Made by a program: the position numbers and the translations under genes. Under the pieces are notes generated by a model. That model saw only the letters and a program-made list of their open reading frames with translations. It did not search any database and was not told the DNA's origin. 64,000 bases of DNA, taken from positions 725,027 through 789,026 of the forward strand of contig VWZF01005250.1 in assembly GCA_013396755.1 (NCBI GenBank), written 5' to 3'. This document shows, in pieces, positions 51,066-62,900 of the stretch (position 1 is the first letter of the stretch; the number at the start of each line of letters is the position of its first letter). Source of the stretch: Sclerurus mexicanus. Taxonomy: Eukaryota > Chordata > Aves > Passeriformes > Furnariidae.

Positions 51066-52054
51066 AGTATTAAGATTCCCCTTCATCTTAAATTTGCTTG
51101 GGAGAAAAAATTGTCAGCCCACTCAGAGCCACGACTGAAATATTTCCTGGTATAGAATTTCCTCACTGTTTTCTGAGGAACCGCTGACACTTTTGGCACC
51201 ATCTCTTCCTTATGTTCACCTTCTGCTTGTGTCCCTTTTGCACCTGGCTCCCTTGGACTGAAGTTGGACACCCGCTGGACAATGTCAAGCACGCATATCT
51301 GAAATGCACAGGATGGCTGTTCGAGTGAAAGAAGGAAAGAAATGGAAATCATTGCAGAATAAATTGTCAGGTTTCAATCTGGCAAAAACCATAACTCTTG
51401 GAGGGCTGATATTTTCTAAAAAATTTTAATGATATATGAATGGGGATAACAATAAGGTTGAAAAATATTACATATTTGGCTAGTCAAGGTTATGGAATTT
51501 GAAAGATTGAAACTAAAATGCAGTTGTAAAAACAAACAAGATTAATTTATCCTGTGAGGCATATGGCTGCATTGCTATTGCTTGATAATGTAAACGCTAA
51601 TTCAATCCTCTGAGCCATAGATCAAAATAACAATATTAGTTTATTTTAATTGTAAAGGGCCAATGTCAAAACTGTGCAAGTGGAAAGAAGCCATTTCTCC
51701 CTCTGCTGCCTGTTTTTCTGGCATCTTTTTTATCACATGAAGTAACTTGGAGCTGGTTTGTACTTCTGCTGAAATAACCCTATAGACTATAGCTGGATAA
51801 CAGAACAGCTGGGATGTATTTTTGCCCCAAACTGAGCTCTTTCAGGTTTTTTACTCCCCTCCTCTCTCTTCTGTCCCACCTCAGCATGTCCTAGGTGGTC
51901 AGAGCCAGAAACACCAATCTAGAAAGCACTGCCCAAAGGCTTGAGCCTGGGGAAGACCAAACCTGAGACAGTGGGAAAGGTCTCTGCTAGAGAAGTATGA
52001 AAGGGAAGAATGTAGAGCATTAAAACTTATTTGCGTTACCTTTAAATATGTATC

Positions 52055-52100
52055 AAAACAAGTAAAAGAAAACAAACAAACCAAAACCAAACAAGTAACC
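52055..52100. repeat. A-rich low-complexity stretch
   Basis: A and CAAA/AAAC words such as AAACAAACAAACCAAAACCA occur here. It could be a degraded poly(A) tail, but no recognisable retroposon precedes it. Confidence 0.5.
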
Positions 52101-53455
52101 CAGCATATGTTCTGTAGGAGGTAAGTCCTTCACACTTGTGTTTGCCCTGTCAGAAGGGGAATCTTAACTGGATCTGGATCTGCCCAGTTCCAGGTGTCTT
52201 CTCTCTCAAGTCCCCAGCGCTATTTGTTTGTTTTGCTGGTGTGCCTCAGCTTGGCAAAGTGTCTTGATTGCTAAGTGAATGTGGATTCAGCCAGCTCTGA
52301 CCAGCTCTGGCATCTGAAAAAAATCCTTTTTCTTCCGCTTGAATTTCTCTGCCAGCTGCCTTTGAGTCAGGATTTCCCAGCCAGCAGCTCTTGTTATTAT
52401 CTGTTTTCACTTGCCTTGATGTTTACCAGATTGGACTGCTTTTATCTCTATAAACCCTCCCTTACTGTGGAGCCCCAATATTACACATCCTATGTGGCTT
52501 GGCCACTGGGTCAGAGCAGAAATAAATGAATAGATAATAAATTCACCTTAAGTGAGGTCTAAAATGCTGGCCAAAAATAACACCGGTGATGATGATCTCA
52601 GGAAAGAAAAGAACTAAAAGGCCAAATGAAGGCATTAAAAATCAAAGCTTAAAATAATTGACAGCTCATTAGACTAAATCTGAGCTCTGCTAAAATTCTG
52701 CACCAGCTGAAAACTCTGGTATGAAAATAGTGCTGAACAGCTGAGAGCAGGACAAGCTGGCCTGGTTTTCTTTGGTCTCAGAAGTGAATTGCTGCTAAGA
52801 AGAGCTTTTATTTGCAACCTTAGATACATCTTACAGTCATTTAGATCAGAAAGTCTGATTAAAAATGCATCTAAAAATATAAAGGTGAGATTATCAATCT
52901 TTAAAGGGCTGTAAAGCTATTCTGAACAAGCACCCAAAGATCACTTCCCATCTCCTCGAGTTCCTAGAAATATTGGGGAGGAAATAGAGTTTGGAAAAGA
53001 TGAGCTCGTATCCTTATTTTTTTGAATTCCGTTCTTGATCAGGACCAATGTAGTTTCGAACATAATAGGTTACATGTAGTTCTAGTTAAGGCGACGCGCA
53101 GGTCTGGTCACTTGTGTCAGCGTTCAGCAAACCCTCCGGGCGGTCGGTGCCTTCCCAGCTAAGGGAGGAGAAGCGTTCCTGGGGGATTTCGGGGTGCTCA
53201 GCCCCTGCGCGGCCCGGCCCGCGCCCGGCTCCCTGCCCCCCTCACGGCAGGGGGCTCGCGGCAGGCCACAGCGTTAGCTCCCCGCCCCTCAGGTAATAGT
53301 TTTAATAATTAAACCACCCAATTCGAACCTGTCGCCGTTTTATTTACCTTACGCGCTGTGGCTCGCTCACCTGCACGGCGAGGACACACCGCTCGGCTCT
53401 GCCCGCGGACCGTCCCCGCGGCACCTGAGCGCGGCGGCTGCGCGGGGGCGCGGCC

Positions 53456-53475
53456 CTGCCCTGCCCTGCCCTGCC
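53456..53475. repeat. (CTGCC)4 microsatellite beside the gap
   Basis: Four perfect CTGCC units lie 13 bases before the run of N. A longer GC-rich tandem array may have caused the assembly gap. Confidence 0.8.
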
Positions 53476-53488
53476 CCGCGCTCACATG

Positions 53489-53576
53489 NNNNNNNNNNNN
53501 NNNNNNNNNNNNNNNNNNNNNNNNNNNNNNNNNNNNNNNNNNNNNNNNNNNNNNNNNNNNNNNNNNNNNNNNNNNN
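53489..53576. other. Assembly gap (88 N)
   Basis: Undetermined bases lie in the middle of the CpG island. Any exon or start codon crossing it cannot be read. Confidence 0.99.
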
Positions 53577-53999
53577 TTTGTGCGGGGACAGCTGTGCTCG
53601 GTGCTGCAGCACACGCAGATGAACGGCCCGAGCCAGCCAATAAAGCGCATCTTCAGGACAAAACCAGCCCTTGTCGGATAGCCATCTCTGCTTTTCGAGG
53701 CGCGTCTCCTCCCTTCCCCCTGCTCCCCGGTACGTGGCAATGCCTCCTTTAGGATCCCTGAGCCTGGCACAGCAGCTCCTGTCTTGCAACCTCCATTTCT
53801 CCCCCGTCCCCGTTACAAATGCTGCCACTGCTCTTAAACAAACACGGATTCAGGCGCAGAAGGCTTGTGACTTGCCCAGCATCCTTTAGAGAAGCTGGTC
53901 CGTGGTCACTGGGGGATGCAGGCTCTGCCTGTGCAGCACACCGGCAGCCGTGGCAGTTTCTGCTCTGGACGCTCCCAGGGTGTAAGAGCCATGAGGTAG

Positions 54000-56900
54000 G
54001 TTTACTCAGACTTGAAAATGGAGGACGGCAGTGGTAACCAGCCTGTTGTTTGGTGGAATAAGTCTTAGCAGTACTTCCTGTAATGGTGGTGCTGAAAGTG
54101 ATGTTTACTTGAGTTAGCTGCTGGTGCAGAGAGCACTTTTGAGGTACCTGCTACTCATAAGTCAGGTACAGCTTTAAAACCCCCCACAACTAGATAAGTA
54201 TGTTGGGTTTTTTCAGCGTTTTGTCTGTCAGCCATGATAGGAAAGGATCATCTTTTCTGCCTCTAAAACTGGAGGTGGGGAATGACTATGCCCCCTTGTT
54301 TGGGAGAGAGGGCTTTAGGATGTGAGAAATTTGCAGAAACAGCACTAAGATTTTAAACCCGATGCTCTGAGCTATCAAAAAAGCACTCTCATCCCAGATG
54401 GGATAGCTAAGTACCTTTCTCTGTGTTTTTTTTTTCTTCCTTTCTTATTTCTGTTTTTTTCTGTCCATTGTTTGTATTGGTGGTGATGTTGGGGTTTTCT
54501 TCCCTCCCCTCTTCCTTACAGGCAAAGAAAACCCCCTTTCCTCAAACTTAGGGTAAAGGTTGGTATTATAGAAGGTTAGTGTTGTGTTATTTGCTCTTGA
54601 TTGTCATCTTAAATTAATTCACCAAGTCCTACTCAGAGGCCAGGATCCTATTCATTCTTTGTGCCATACAAATGCCCTATAAGCCTTTTATTGTTGAAAC
54701 TGATTTATGAGGTCCTGACCTAGCAATATGCTACCATGGCTTTATTTTCTTTACTGTACACAATTTTCTCCTGTGTCTCTAGGCAAGCATTGCCTTTATA
54801 GTAAACTTATACTTACTGTAGTAAACCTGTATCTTGCTTAGTGTGAAAAACACTTGTCTGTTATGTTTGCTCTGTCTGTGTTCTTACACATAATAGCAGG
54901 CAATATTAAATAGATGCTGTTATTTGCAATTATGATTACTTCAATACAAAGATTCAAAGTTTACAACGGCTATGTTAGATAATGTGGGAAAGGAAGCAGC
55001 ATTAATTTAGTCATTTATTTTGTAAGATCCAGGTATGCACAATAGATATCTGTACCAGTCCTGACATTCTTGAGGGGACAGTAATCTGTCCAGTGTGGTC
55101 AGACCTGGAGAAGGAATTCTAAAGTATCACTTCCAGCAACGGAGAAAGTCTGCATTCTGCAAGTTGCAAGAAGGTAATTATTAATAGGAAGCAACCTTTA
55201 TAATAACAATGCAAAGAGAGTGAAACCACTTGGGTGTTTGCCACGGCAAGATTAACTAGTGTACATTGTACTAACACATAGCTGTACACATGAAATATAG
55301 TTCTTGTATTCCAGTTCTTTCTTAGCCTGGTGTGCCTGTTGCCTAAGACAAGCCTCCTTCTCTCATGTAGCAACACATAACTGGTGGTATGGGGGTATCA
55401 CAACTGTGCCTCCTGTGTATGGACAGCTTTCTTGACTGTATGCTTGGATAGGAAGGAGGAAAGCTAATGCTGTTCGTGATAGGATTGCAGTAGGTCCTGC
55501 CAGTGACAGGAGGACAAGAAAATAAGGGCTAGTGGAGAAAAGGGTCCATACATCCCTATGGTCAAAAACACTTGCAACTATGTGTGTTGTGGCTTGGTGC
55601 AGTTTTTTAAGTGACTGTACTGAAATTTTCTGCGTTGAAGTTTCTTTTAAATTCTCTAGCTCTTCCCATTCCTCCTGTATTGGGGTCCCATTCCAAGTCT
55701 GCTAAAGCCAGTGGGAGTAAATGGATTTTGAATCAGTCCCTGTACCAGTGTCTGAGTTTCTTTCTCCCCATGTGTTCTCTGATGGCACCAGCTGCTGTGT
55801 TGAGTCCTGCTTTTGCTGTGTACTTGTGGATTGACTTGGGATGCCTTGCAGGCAAAGTGCATCTCAGCCCAAGGTCTCCCTTTGCTTTCCCCTGCACCTC
55901 TAAGAGTTATTGAAGAGTTGTGGTACAGGTACATGGGCGCTGTGTGAACTAGTGTCCTGAGGCTTAAAAGCACTTAATAAGTGTATCGCTGTTACTCTTT
56001 TGCAAGAAGTAGCTTGAGTCACAAATGGGGAACATGAGGGAACTCAGTAAACAGCCTCTCAGCTGGGTGCAAAAAGAGTTCCAGAGTTAGTATTTTACAA
56101 AATAATGAACTTTGAAAGTTTTTCATTTCCTGTCAAAAAAGCAATATTTATCTTCCAGTTAATGAATACAGTTGCTGTAGGTCCCTAACTATTCGGAAAA
56201 CACAATCAGCAGTATTTATGTTATGTTCAAATGTTACATATAGTAACATGGGAAGGAACAAAACATATTATTTCAGTTTCTGCTGGTTAAATTTCTCCAT
56301 GTCTTGCTAGCATTGAAATGAGGCTGCACAGTTCTCCTTTTGTTTTTGTTTTTTTTCCTTTCTGTTTATTAATTTATTTTGTCTTGGTGGTGGGAAGATT
56401 ATATCCAGAAAAATAAAAAGCAGTTGATGATTTAAGAAAAATTGAAATATTTTTTCTGCAGAAACCTTACATTTAGATAAAGACTTGTGTGTGCTTTTGC
56501 ATAACTGACATTTTAAGCATTTTTATAACAAGCAGTGAAAAGTCTGTGGACTTCATCATGCAAAGACTTATGTCCATGATTTATTTTCCACATGTATAAG
56601 TATCCTGAGCATGCACACATGCATAAGGCTGTCTGGGGTTGCAGTAAAGGTGCTTGGTCTTGAAAGTGTTTATTCTTGGCCATGCTGTTGAGGTGCTGTG
56701 GGCTTACACAGGGCTGAAATATAAAAAAGGATGTTTGTGAAATACAGTTTTCTGGCAGCTACCAGCGTTATATTTTGTAAAAGAGATTGTAATTAGTATT
56801 TCAAAGCTAGTCTGTACCTCTCACCTTGAGAACACTTTGAGCTATATTTTTTAAAAGTTTGACTTGCTTGCATTGGGGATGGGTTTGGCTCAAGATCTTT

Positions 56901-59900
56901 TGGTCTGAGCAAATTGAATGCAATTTTCTTTTAACCATATAATAAAGAATAGGTACCGATTGCTTGCCAAACAATTTTTCCCCTCAGAGCTTCCAAACAA
57001 ATTTAGGACATAACAAAGCCAGTATTTCTAGTGTTTAACTTCTCGAGAATCATCTTGGGTTTGGCATGTCAAAAAGAAAAGTGCGTCACAAGTCAAGTTG
57101 GCACTCACTAATACCATCAGTAATACTAATTTCCACATCGTTAATTTTAACAGACACTGCTTCAATCTTGCTCTCACCACAAATTTATTTAATTAAAAGA
57201 ATTGAAGCTCTCTTCACTTATTTGTATGTTCCCTTCAGTTGTATTCTTTCAGTCTTGCAAGAACAGGTTCCTGTCCCCCTTCAGGAAATGGATAGGAAGA
57301 GAAGCTAAAAGACATTTGTGTAGCAGCTGCCAGAGTGTTCAGGGAGATATCTTTGGAAGGAGAAAGCTTGTTTTCTTGGAATCAAGCCAGCAAAATGCCA
57401 CTTTTGCCCAACACGTGGAGGAAAGCAGTAGTATGGGAAGAGAATATGGCTTCACCAAGGACTAATTTGTTGGAACCATTTTAAAAGAAACACCTTTGTT
57501 TTTTTTCTTCTCTTCAAGTATAAATCAGGATACAAAAACACATTGTTCATGTAGCCTCAAACTAATTTTCCTTCTTTCCACAGAAGATTTGTTCTGAGAC
57601 TGAAGTAGTTATGATATTTAATACTTGAGAAGTAATCATGGTGTAAAATACAGCCACCCTTAGAGGGGGAAGAAAGGTAGGTGATGTTCAGATTTTTTGT
57701 TTTCGAAGAGCCTTTTTTTGTTGAAGGTAATTCTAATTAAGAAGCAGAAAAAAAGTTAGCAGGCTGAAAGCATGTGGCAGTCAGTAGTGGATGAGGAAAG
57801 TATTTGCCTTTATTCATCATGGTCTTGCATTTTGTGTTGTGTGATCAATAGCAGAAGAAATTATCTGGTTCTTGTGATCTGCCTTGCTCCTTGTTAGTGT
57901 TAAAAAAAAGCATCCTTTCTGTCTCTTTGTCAAAAGTTAGGTATCTCAGGTGTTCTGTCTTATAAAGGTCTCCTTTGAAGACCAGAAAATTGCCATGTAA
58001 GATTTCTCAGACCCAAGGGGTGGGCATAACAGATCATCAGATGCTGTTGATGCCTTTTCTGATCAAGTATCTCTTCAGACTCTTTGCTGGGCCTATAAAT
58101 TTGGAAAAAAAAATCGGACAATTCCCAAACTGGAGTTTTAAAATCTCTGTTCACTTGCTCAGGATTTTTCTGTCTTAAGTCACGTCTCCTGATCTCCCCT
58201 GGATAGTTAGACCATGCAAGAGGCTGACTAAATACAGGTTGTCTCTTGCTGTTCTAGATGTCTCATCTGTGACTCTCACATGGAGCTGGTAAATACAATG
58301 AGACCATCTGCTGGAGAGCAGTGATACTCTAGATAAACCCCATCCCTGGATTCATAATGTAAAGATACAAAGAGAAAGGAAAAAGCCAAACATGAAGGCT
58401 CTTTATAGCCCTTGCAATGAGGCAGTGAGATGGGCTCCTGCCTGTCCCTGTGAAACCTGATGGCTACAAAGCCACAGCCGAGATGTAGGGTTGTCTTTTT
58501 CCTCCCTTGAATTTCATTCTTTACAAGTCATCACTGAGATAAGTTTCTCTGTAAAAGGTATTCCTGAGTGCCTTTGGGTCCTACAGAAGCCAGGGCTGCC
58601 ACACCTCTAGTGTTTTCAGATCTGGCCAATGCCACAGATAACAACATGCCTGCTAAAAACAACACTGGTTTTGTGTGGACTTTGTTGGAAGCACTTGACT
58701 CTTGCTGTAGTGGTTTTTTCAGCCTAGGATTATAGCTCTGAGAAAACAAGTGCATATGTGTATATGAATATGATGTCTGAATATGTATCTCCTCTTCAGC
58801 TGTTGCATGATAGGAAGGAAGGGAAATTTACACACTTTCAGCTGGTGTGACAAGTTCTATAAAAAACACTGATGCCTGCAGTTACCCTAGCGCAGGCTTG
58901 CAGAAGCTATGTATGCTAGAGATGGGTATATTTTGATGTGTGCACATAAAAAGGTTATTTTGTCAATAAAATATATGGTTTGTTGTCTCTCTGAAATACA
59001 CTGATTAAATAATCAAGCTTATACAACACTGATTTGTTAATCATTGAAAATAACCTTTCAGTTCTAAAGCTTTCTCTGCTCATATTAGTATTTTATACAG
59101 AAGTGTTATGTAATAGACATTTTGTTGCCTTTGCAGTCCTGCACAGAGGAACACATTGTTAAGCTGATGCCATTTGGATTGTTCAGTATAAATTTGTCCA
59201 CTAAACCAATGCAAATATCAGTGAATAATTAAAAAAACCCTCCGTATTGCTTATTTGTAAATTGTAGTTTGTGTAGAGATCATGAAAAGGGAGGGTAGGA
59301 ATTACTTTATTCTGACAGCCTTTGCCTTAAAACTTGAGTGAGAAGTGTTAGTGCACTAACCTGCTTTGTTTCCAAGTACCACTATGGTTACACACACTTT
59401 CCACATGCATTAGCAATTGCCTCCATCAAAGATGCTTGGAGGAACCAGACTTCACGGTTAATCAGACTGGTGTTTAAAAATACAAACTGAGAAGTCTACA
59501 TACAGCATTCCTCTCAATGGCTGCCATCCAGAAACTTTTATGTACTTGCTTTCAGACTAATTAAATTAAGAAATAAAGCCTAACATACCTAGCTTAGAAG
59601 AGGAACTGACAAAAGGGAAATGAAACTTTTCATGCACTTGAGTTTTTAAAAGTGATGTTTGCTGTTTTATAATCCATACTAAATTTCTTTGCAGTTTTAC
59701 CTCGTTGGCATTGTTAGCAGGCAGAAAGGGAAGACTGACTTGATAGTTCTGAGCCTCTCCTTTCCTATCTTTCTGACAACAAATCTGTAGGCTCTGGAAA
59801 CAAGAAAGTAGAGGAATGCAGATACACAAATGCTTGTTGGTGCTGCAGAAAATGAGAGTTTAATCAGTGGTGGTGTCCCAATAGACAGTGGGTAGGAAAG

Positions 59901-62900
59901 TGTCTAACAGAAGAAAAATAGAAGCAAAGTGGTTGTTGGAATAAGGAGTGAATTGAGTGAAAGACAAAATTGTACTAATGATAAATCAGGACAATGAAAA
60001 ATGCTCTGGTTTGGACAAGATTCTATTTCCAATGTTTAAAATTTGTGTTTACACTATGGGTTTTTTTTTACTGTAAGTTGATTTAGGATGTACCTAGATT
60101 AAAGATGAATTTAAGAGTGTCTTTATTAGCATTGATCAGCACAGAGCACTCTTTCTCTGCTCTTTTGTGAATGAAGAGAGGATGACGGCCATCCACACTG
60201 ATATCTGCTGATTTCTGTCACCTTGTCCATGTTAGGACTTCTTCAGTGTCTGATTATTTACTTGCTTGCTGTCTGAACTTGTAAGATCTTAGATCTGGCT
60301 TGCTGTCTGCTCAAGAATGTAATACCAGAGCTACGAGCAGCAGCCCCCTCTGTTATTGCCTGTGGGTCAAAAGAGTTAGCTGTAGAACTTTTGTTTGCCT
60401 GACCAGCAGGTTTGATTTGTTGGTGTCTTGGTTATGTTCCTGCCTTCTGCAGCAGAAGAGAGGAAGCAGGGAGAAGTTTGCACACAGCCCCTGACTCATG
60501 GAGAGGGGAAGAGGAGGTGGCTACAAAGAGAAGGAAAGAATTACAGGGAGCTCCCAAAATAAAGGGGGTGTTGGGTATCACGTGAAAAGCTTCAGCGAGG
60601 CCCTAGAATGGACAGTGAACTGTGCAGATCCTGTAGGCTCCCTTGGACTAGGAGCAATGCATAAGGTGCTTTTTCAAAGGGACTGTGGTTTCAAGACTGG
60701 ATGGAGCAAATTTGAGCTTGTGCTACTGTGGTAAGGGGAAGTCCTGTGCACCCTCAGCCTTGGGCAAAATGCTTCTCCCAGGCATAACCCCAGGGGAGAG
60801 AGTGGGAATATTAAGTAGCAGGGTGGCCACAGATCAGCTTCAGCTGATTGCAAAACTTTAACTCAGAGATAGCAATAAAATCTGATATTTACCTGGTTAG
60901 GTTACACACTCTTTTTGACAGTACTTCTACAGTAGGTTTCTGTGCTGGGGTTTTTCTTCTCTCTTTATGGTGAGATGCTTTTCCTGTGTGGTGGTTTGTT
61001 GTTTTTCTTCAGCAGCAGCAAGGGAGGAAAGATGGTGTTTTAACAGAAGTGATTGTCAGATGTCTGCTGTTGTCTAGGTACTTGGAAATACATGTCAAAT
61101 TGCGAATTACTCAGTTATGCTGAAATTAAACCTCTAATGACTAGAACTGCTTCACTTATTTAATTAGCTGAGATTGTTTTTGTGGTTGTTTTTTTGTTTG
61201 TGTGTGTCTCAAAATCTCTGCTTCTCCAAAATGCTCTAATTTTTCCTCCTTGTCCTTTCTTTACAGAATTCATACTAATTTGCTCTAAGTCTGTTTTTTT
61301 CACTCTGTTAGCAATGATTGTTTCTCTGTTAAATGCAATCCCTGCTAAATGCATCAGAAGTATTATTTTTCTTAGTGGAAAAGATGTTTGATCAAGTGAC
61401 TGTACAGATGAAGGCAGCCACATGTAGGCTACAGTATATAGGACGTGGCATTTGGAGGTTGCACGTGTTATGCCTGAAGTGCCAAGTGCCTGGCTGTGAT
61501 TCAGACAAAATTGGCACTGGTTGACGCCAACACCCCAGTGTAAATGGGGTGTAAGTCTTTCCCTATGCTGTAGGGCCCTGAAAGAAAAGTATTGAAGGAA
61601 ATGAGTGCCAGAGGGAACTAGATTTAAATAAAGAGCACATGTATAACTTCTCTTTTAAATCCTTCATACCCACTGTTCCACATGCTGACTATACCAGTGG
61701 GTGTGTATTCTTGTATCAGAGCAGATGTTTCTGTAAGAAAGATGTTGCTTTGTTTTAATAAATGGAGGTTGTCACTTCAAAAATGGGAGAGGGAGGTGAA
61801 AGAAGTAGCATAAAGTGAAAATTTGTCAAATGGGATTGGGAACAAAATTCATGAGAATTTTTGTGGTAAGGACTGCTGGGAAGGCTCCTTCAGTGGTCTT
61901 GGCTATGATTTATATAAGCATTTCTGCTTTAGGCTGGTTTTTGTTTTCTTTTGTTTGTTTTAGACAAAAATTTTAAAAGTGTTCTGTCATTTATTTCCCT
62001 CCATTGCCTTCAGGTATGATCCAACCCATGTGCTCAGTCTACTGTGGGAAGGGGAGGGTAGTGTTGATGGACCTCAGCGATCTTTCAGGTTGTGATTCAT
62101 CTCTTGAAGATGAGTTCTCCTTCTATGCCTTACCAATTGTGGTGCTGGTGGTGTTCAGCCTCGCCTGACACCCTTTCTGAGATCACTTGACCCCTCCAGC
62201 CCCTTTGAAGAAGAAAATTCTAGAAGAGGCATATTTTATTTGAGTATTTGACAGTGTCTTCCCCATCTCTTTGTCCTGGGTCTCTACTGCTAAGTAGAAA
62301 CCTGGAAAAGCAGGTTCCTGTGGACCTTTGAAAAGCTCTCAGTGGAAAGCCTGACATGGGGCTTGTTCCTTTGCACTTTTGAGTGCCAGTGGGTGCCAAA
62401 CCTGAAAAAGCCTTGGAACAAATTTAAGAGGGAGATGTGTGTGGAGTGGGGTTGGTTTGCATCATTTGCTGCAGTGGTTTGGGAGCAGCTCGGGTGGGTG
62501 AGTGCACTGCATGTGATGGTGGGCGCAGACCTGCTCTCTGCTGCAGCCGCTGCTGGTGGCAGGGCTGGTGGCTAAAACAGGGGATGCAGCTGTGGTTGTT
62601 CCTGCCTTTGAGCCTTGGCTGTGGAGCATCCTCCACACTGGAGGGCTGCTCCTGTACCTGTACCATGTACCTAGGGCTTGCTAGCCTTGCAGCGAGTGCC
62701 TGCTGTGCTGGCATTTGCACCCTGGCACAGTGTGCTGTGGTCAGCGGTGCTAGGAAGGCCTTGGGCACATGGCAGTGCTGTTTGGGGTGCTTCCAGGGCA
62801 GGAGAGGCACGAGAAGGGCAGTGAGGCAACCAGCTGCTCACCAAGAATCCTGTAGAATCCTTCCTGTTGCTAGGGGACTCAACTTGGATATGGAACAGAT

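Larger units (their letters stand above)
46838..53089. other. Non-coding sequence, nothing recognised apart from small repeats
   Basis: Mostly AT-rich unique sequence with no recognisable exon. It carries a short tandem duplication at 47.93 kb, T/G-rich low complexity at 48.53 kb, the (TGGG)n repeat at 50.66 kb, a CR1 scrap at 51.0 kb and an A-rich stretch at 52.06 kb. AT-rich blocks at 51.36-51.68 and 52.60-52.93 kb look like candidate conserved non-coding elements. Confidence 0.4.
53090..53760 (+). promoter_or_regulatory. Strong CpG island, probable promoter and 5' UTR exon of the next gene (LRRC8D by synteny)
   Basis: CpG density rises sharply at about 53090 and stays high to about 53760. 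Candidate + strand donors are CCCCTCAG/GTAATA at 53293, GCTCCCCG/GTACGT at 53730 and CCATGAG/GTAGGT at 53996. A minus-strand donor CGTGCAG/GTGAGC ends an exon at 53371, so divergent transcription is possible. In vertebrates LRRC8D follows LRRC8C on the same strand and its coding exon is preceded by untranslated exons. This location and orientation fit that, but no LRRC8D coding sequence is present here, so the assignment is inference. Confidence 0.5.

Noticed and set aside
53318..53335. Minus-strand GGTTCGAATT, a tRNA B-box-like word
   Set aside because: No A box at the right distance and no cloverleaf can be drawn from the flanking sequence.
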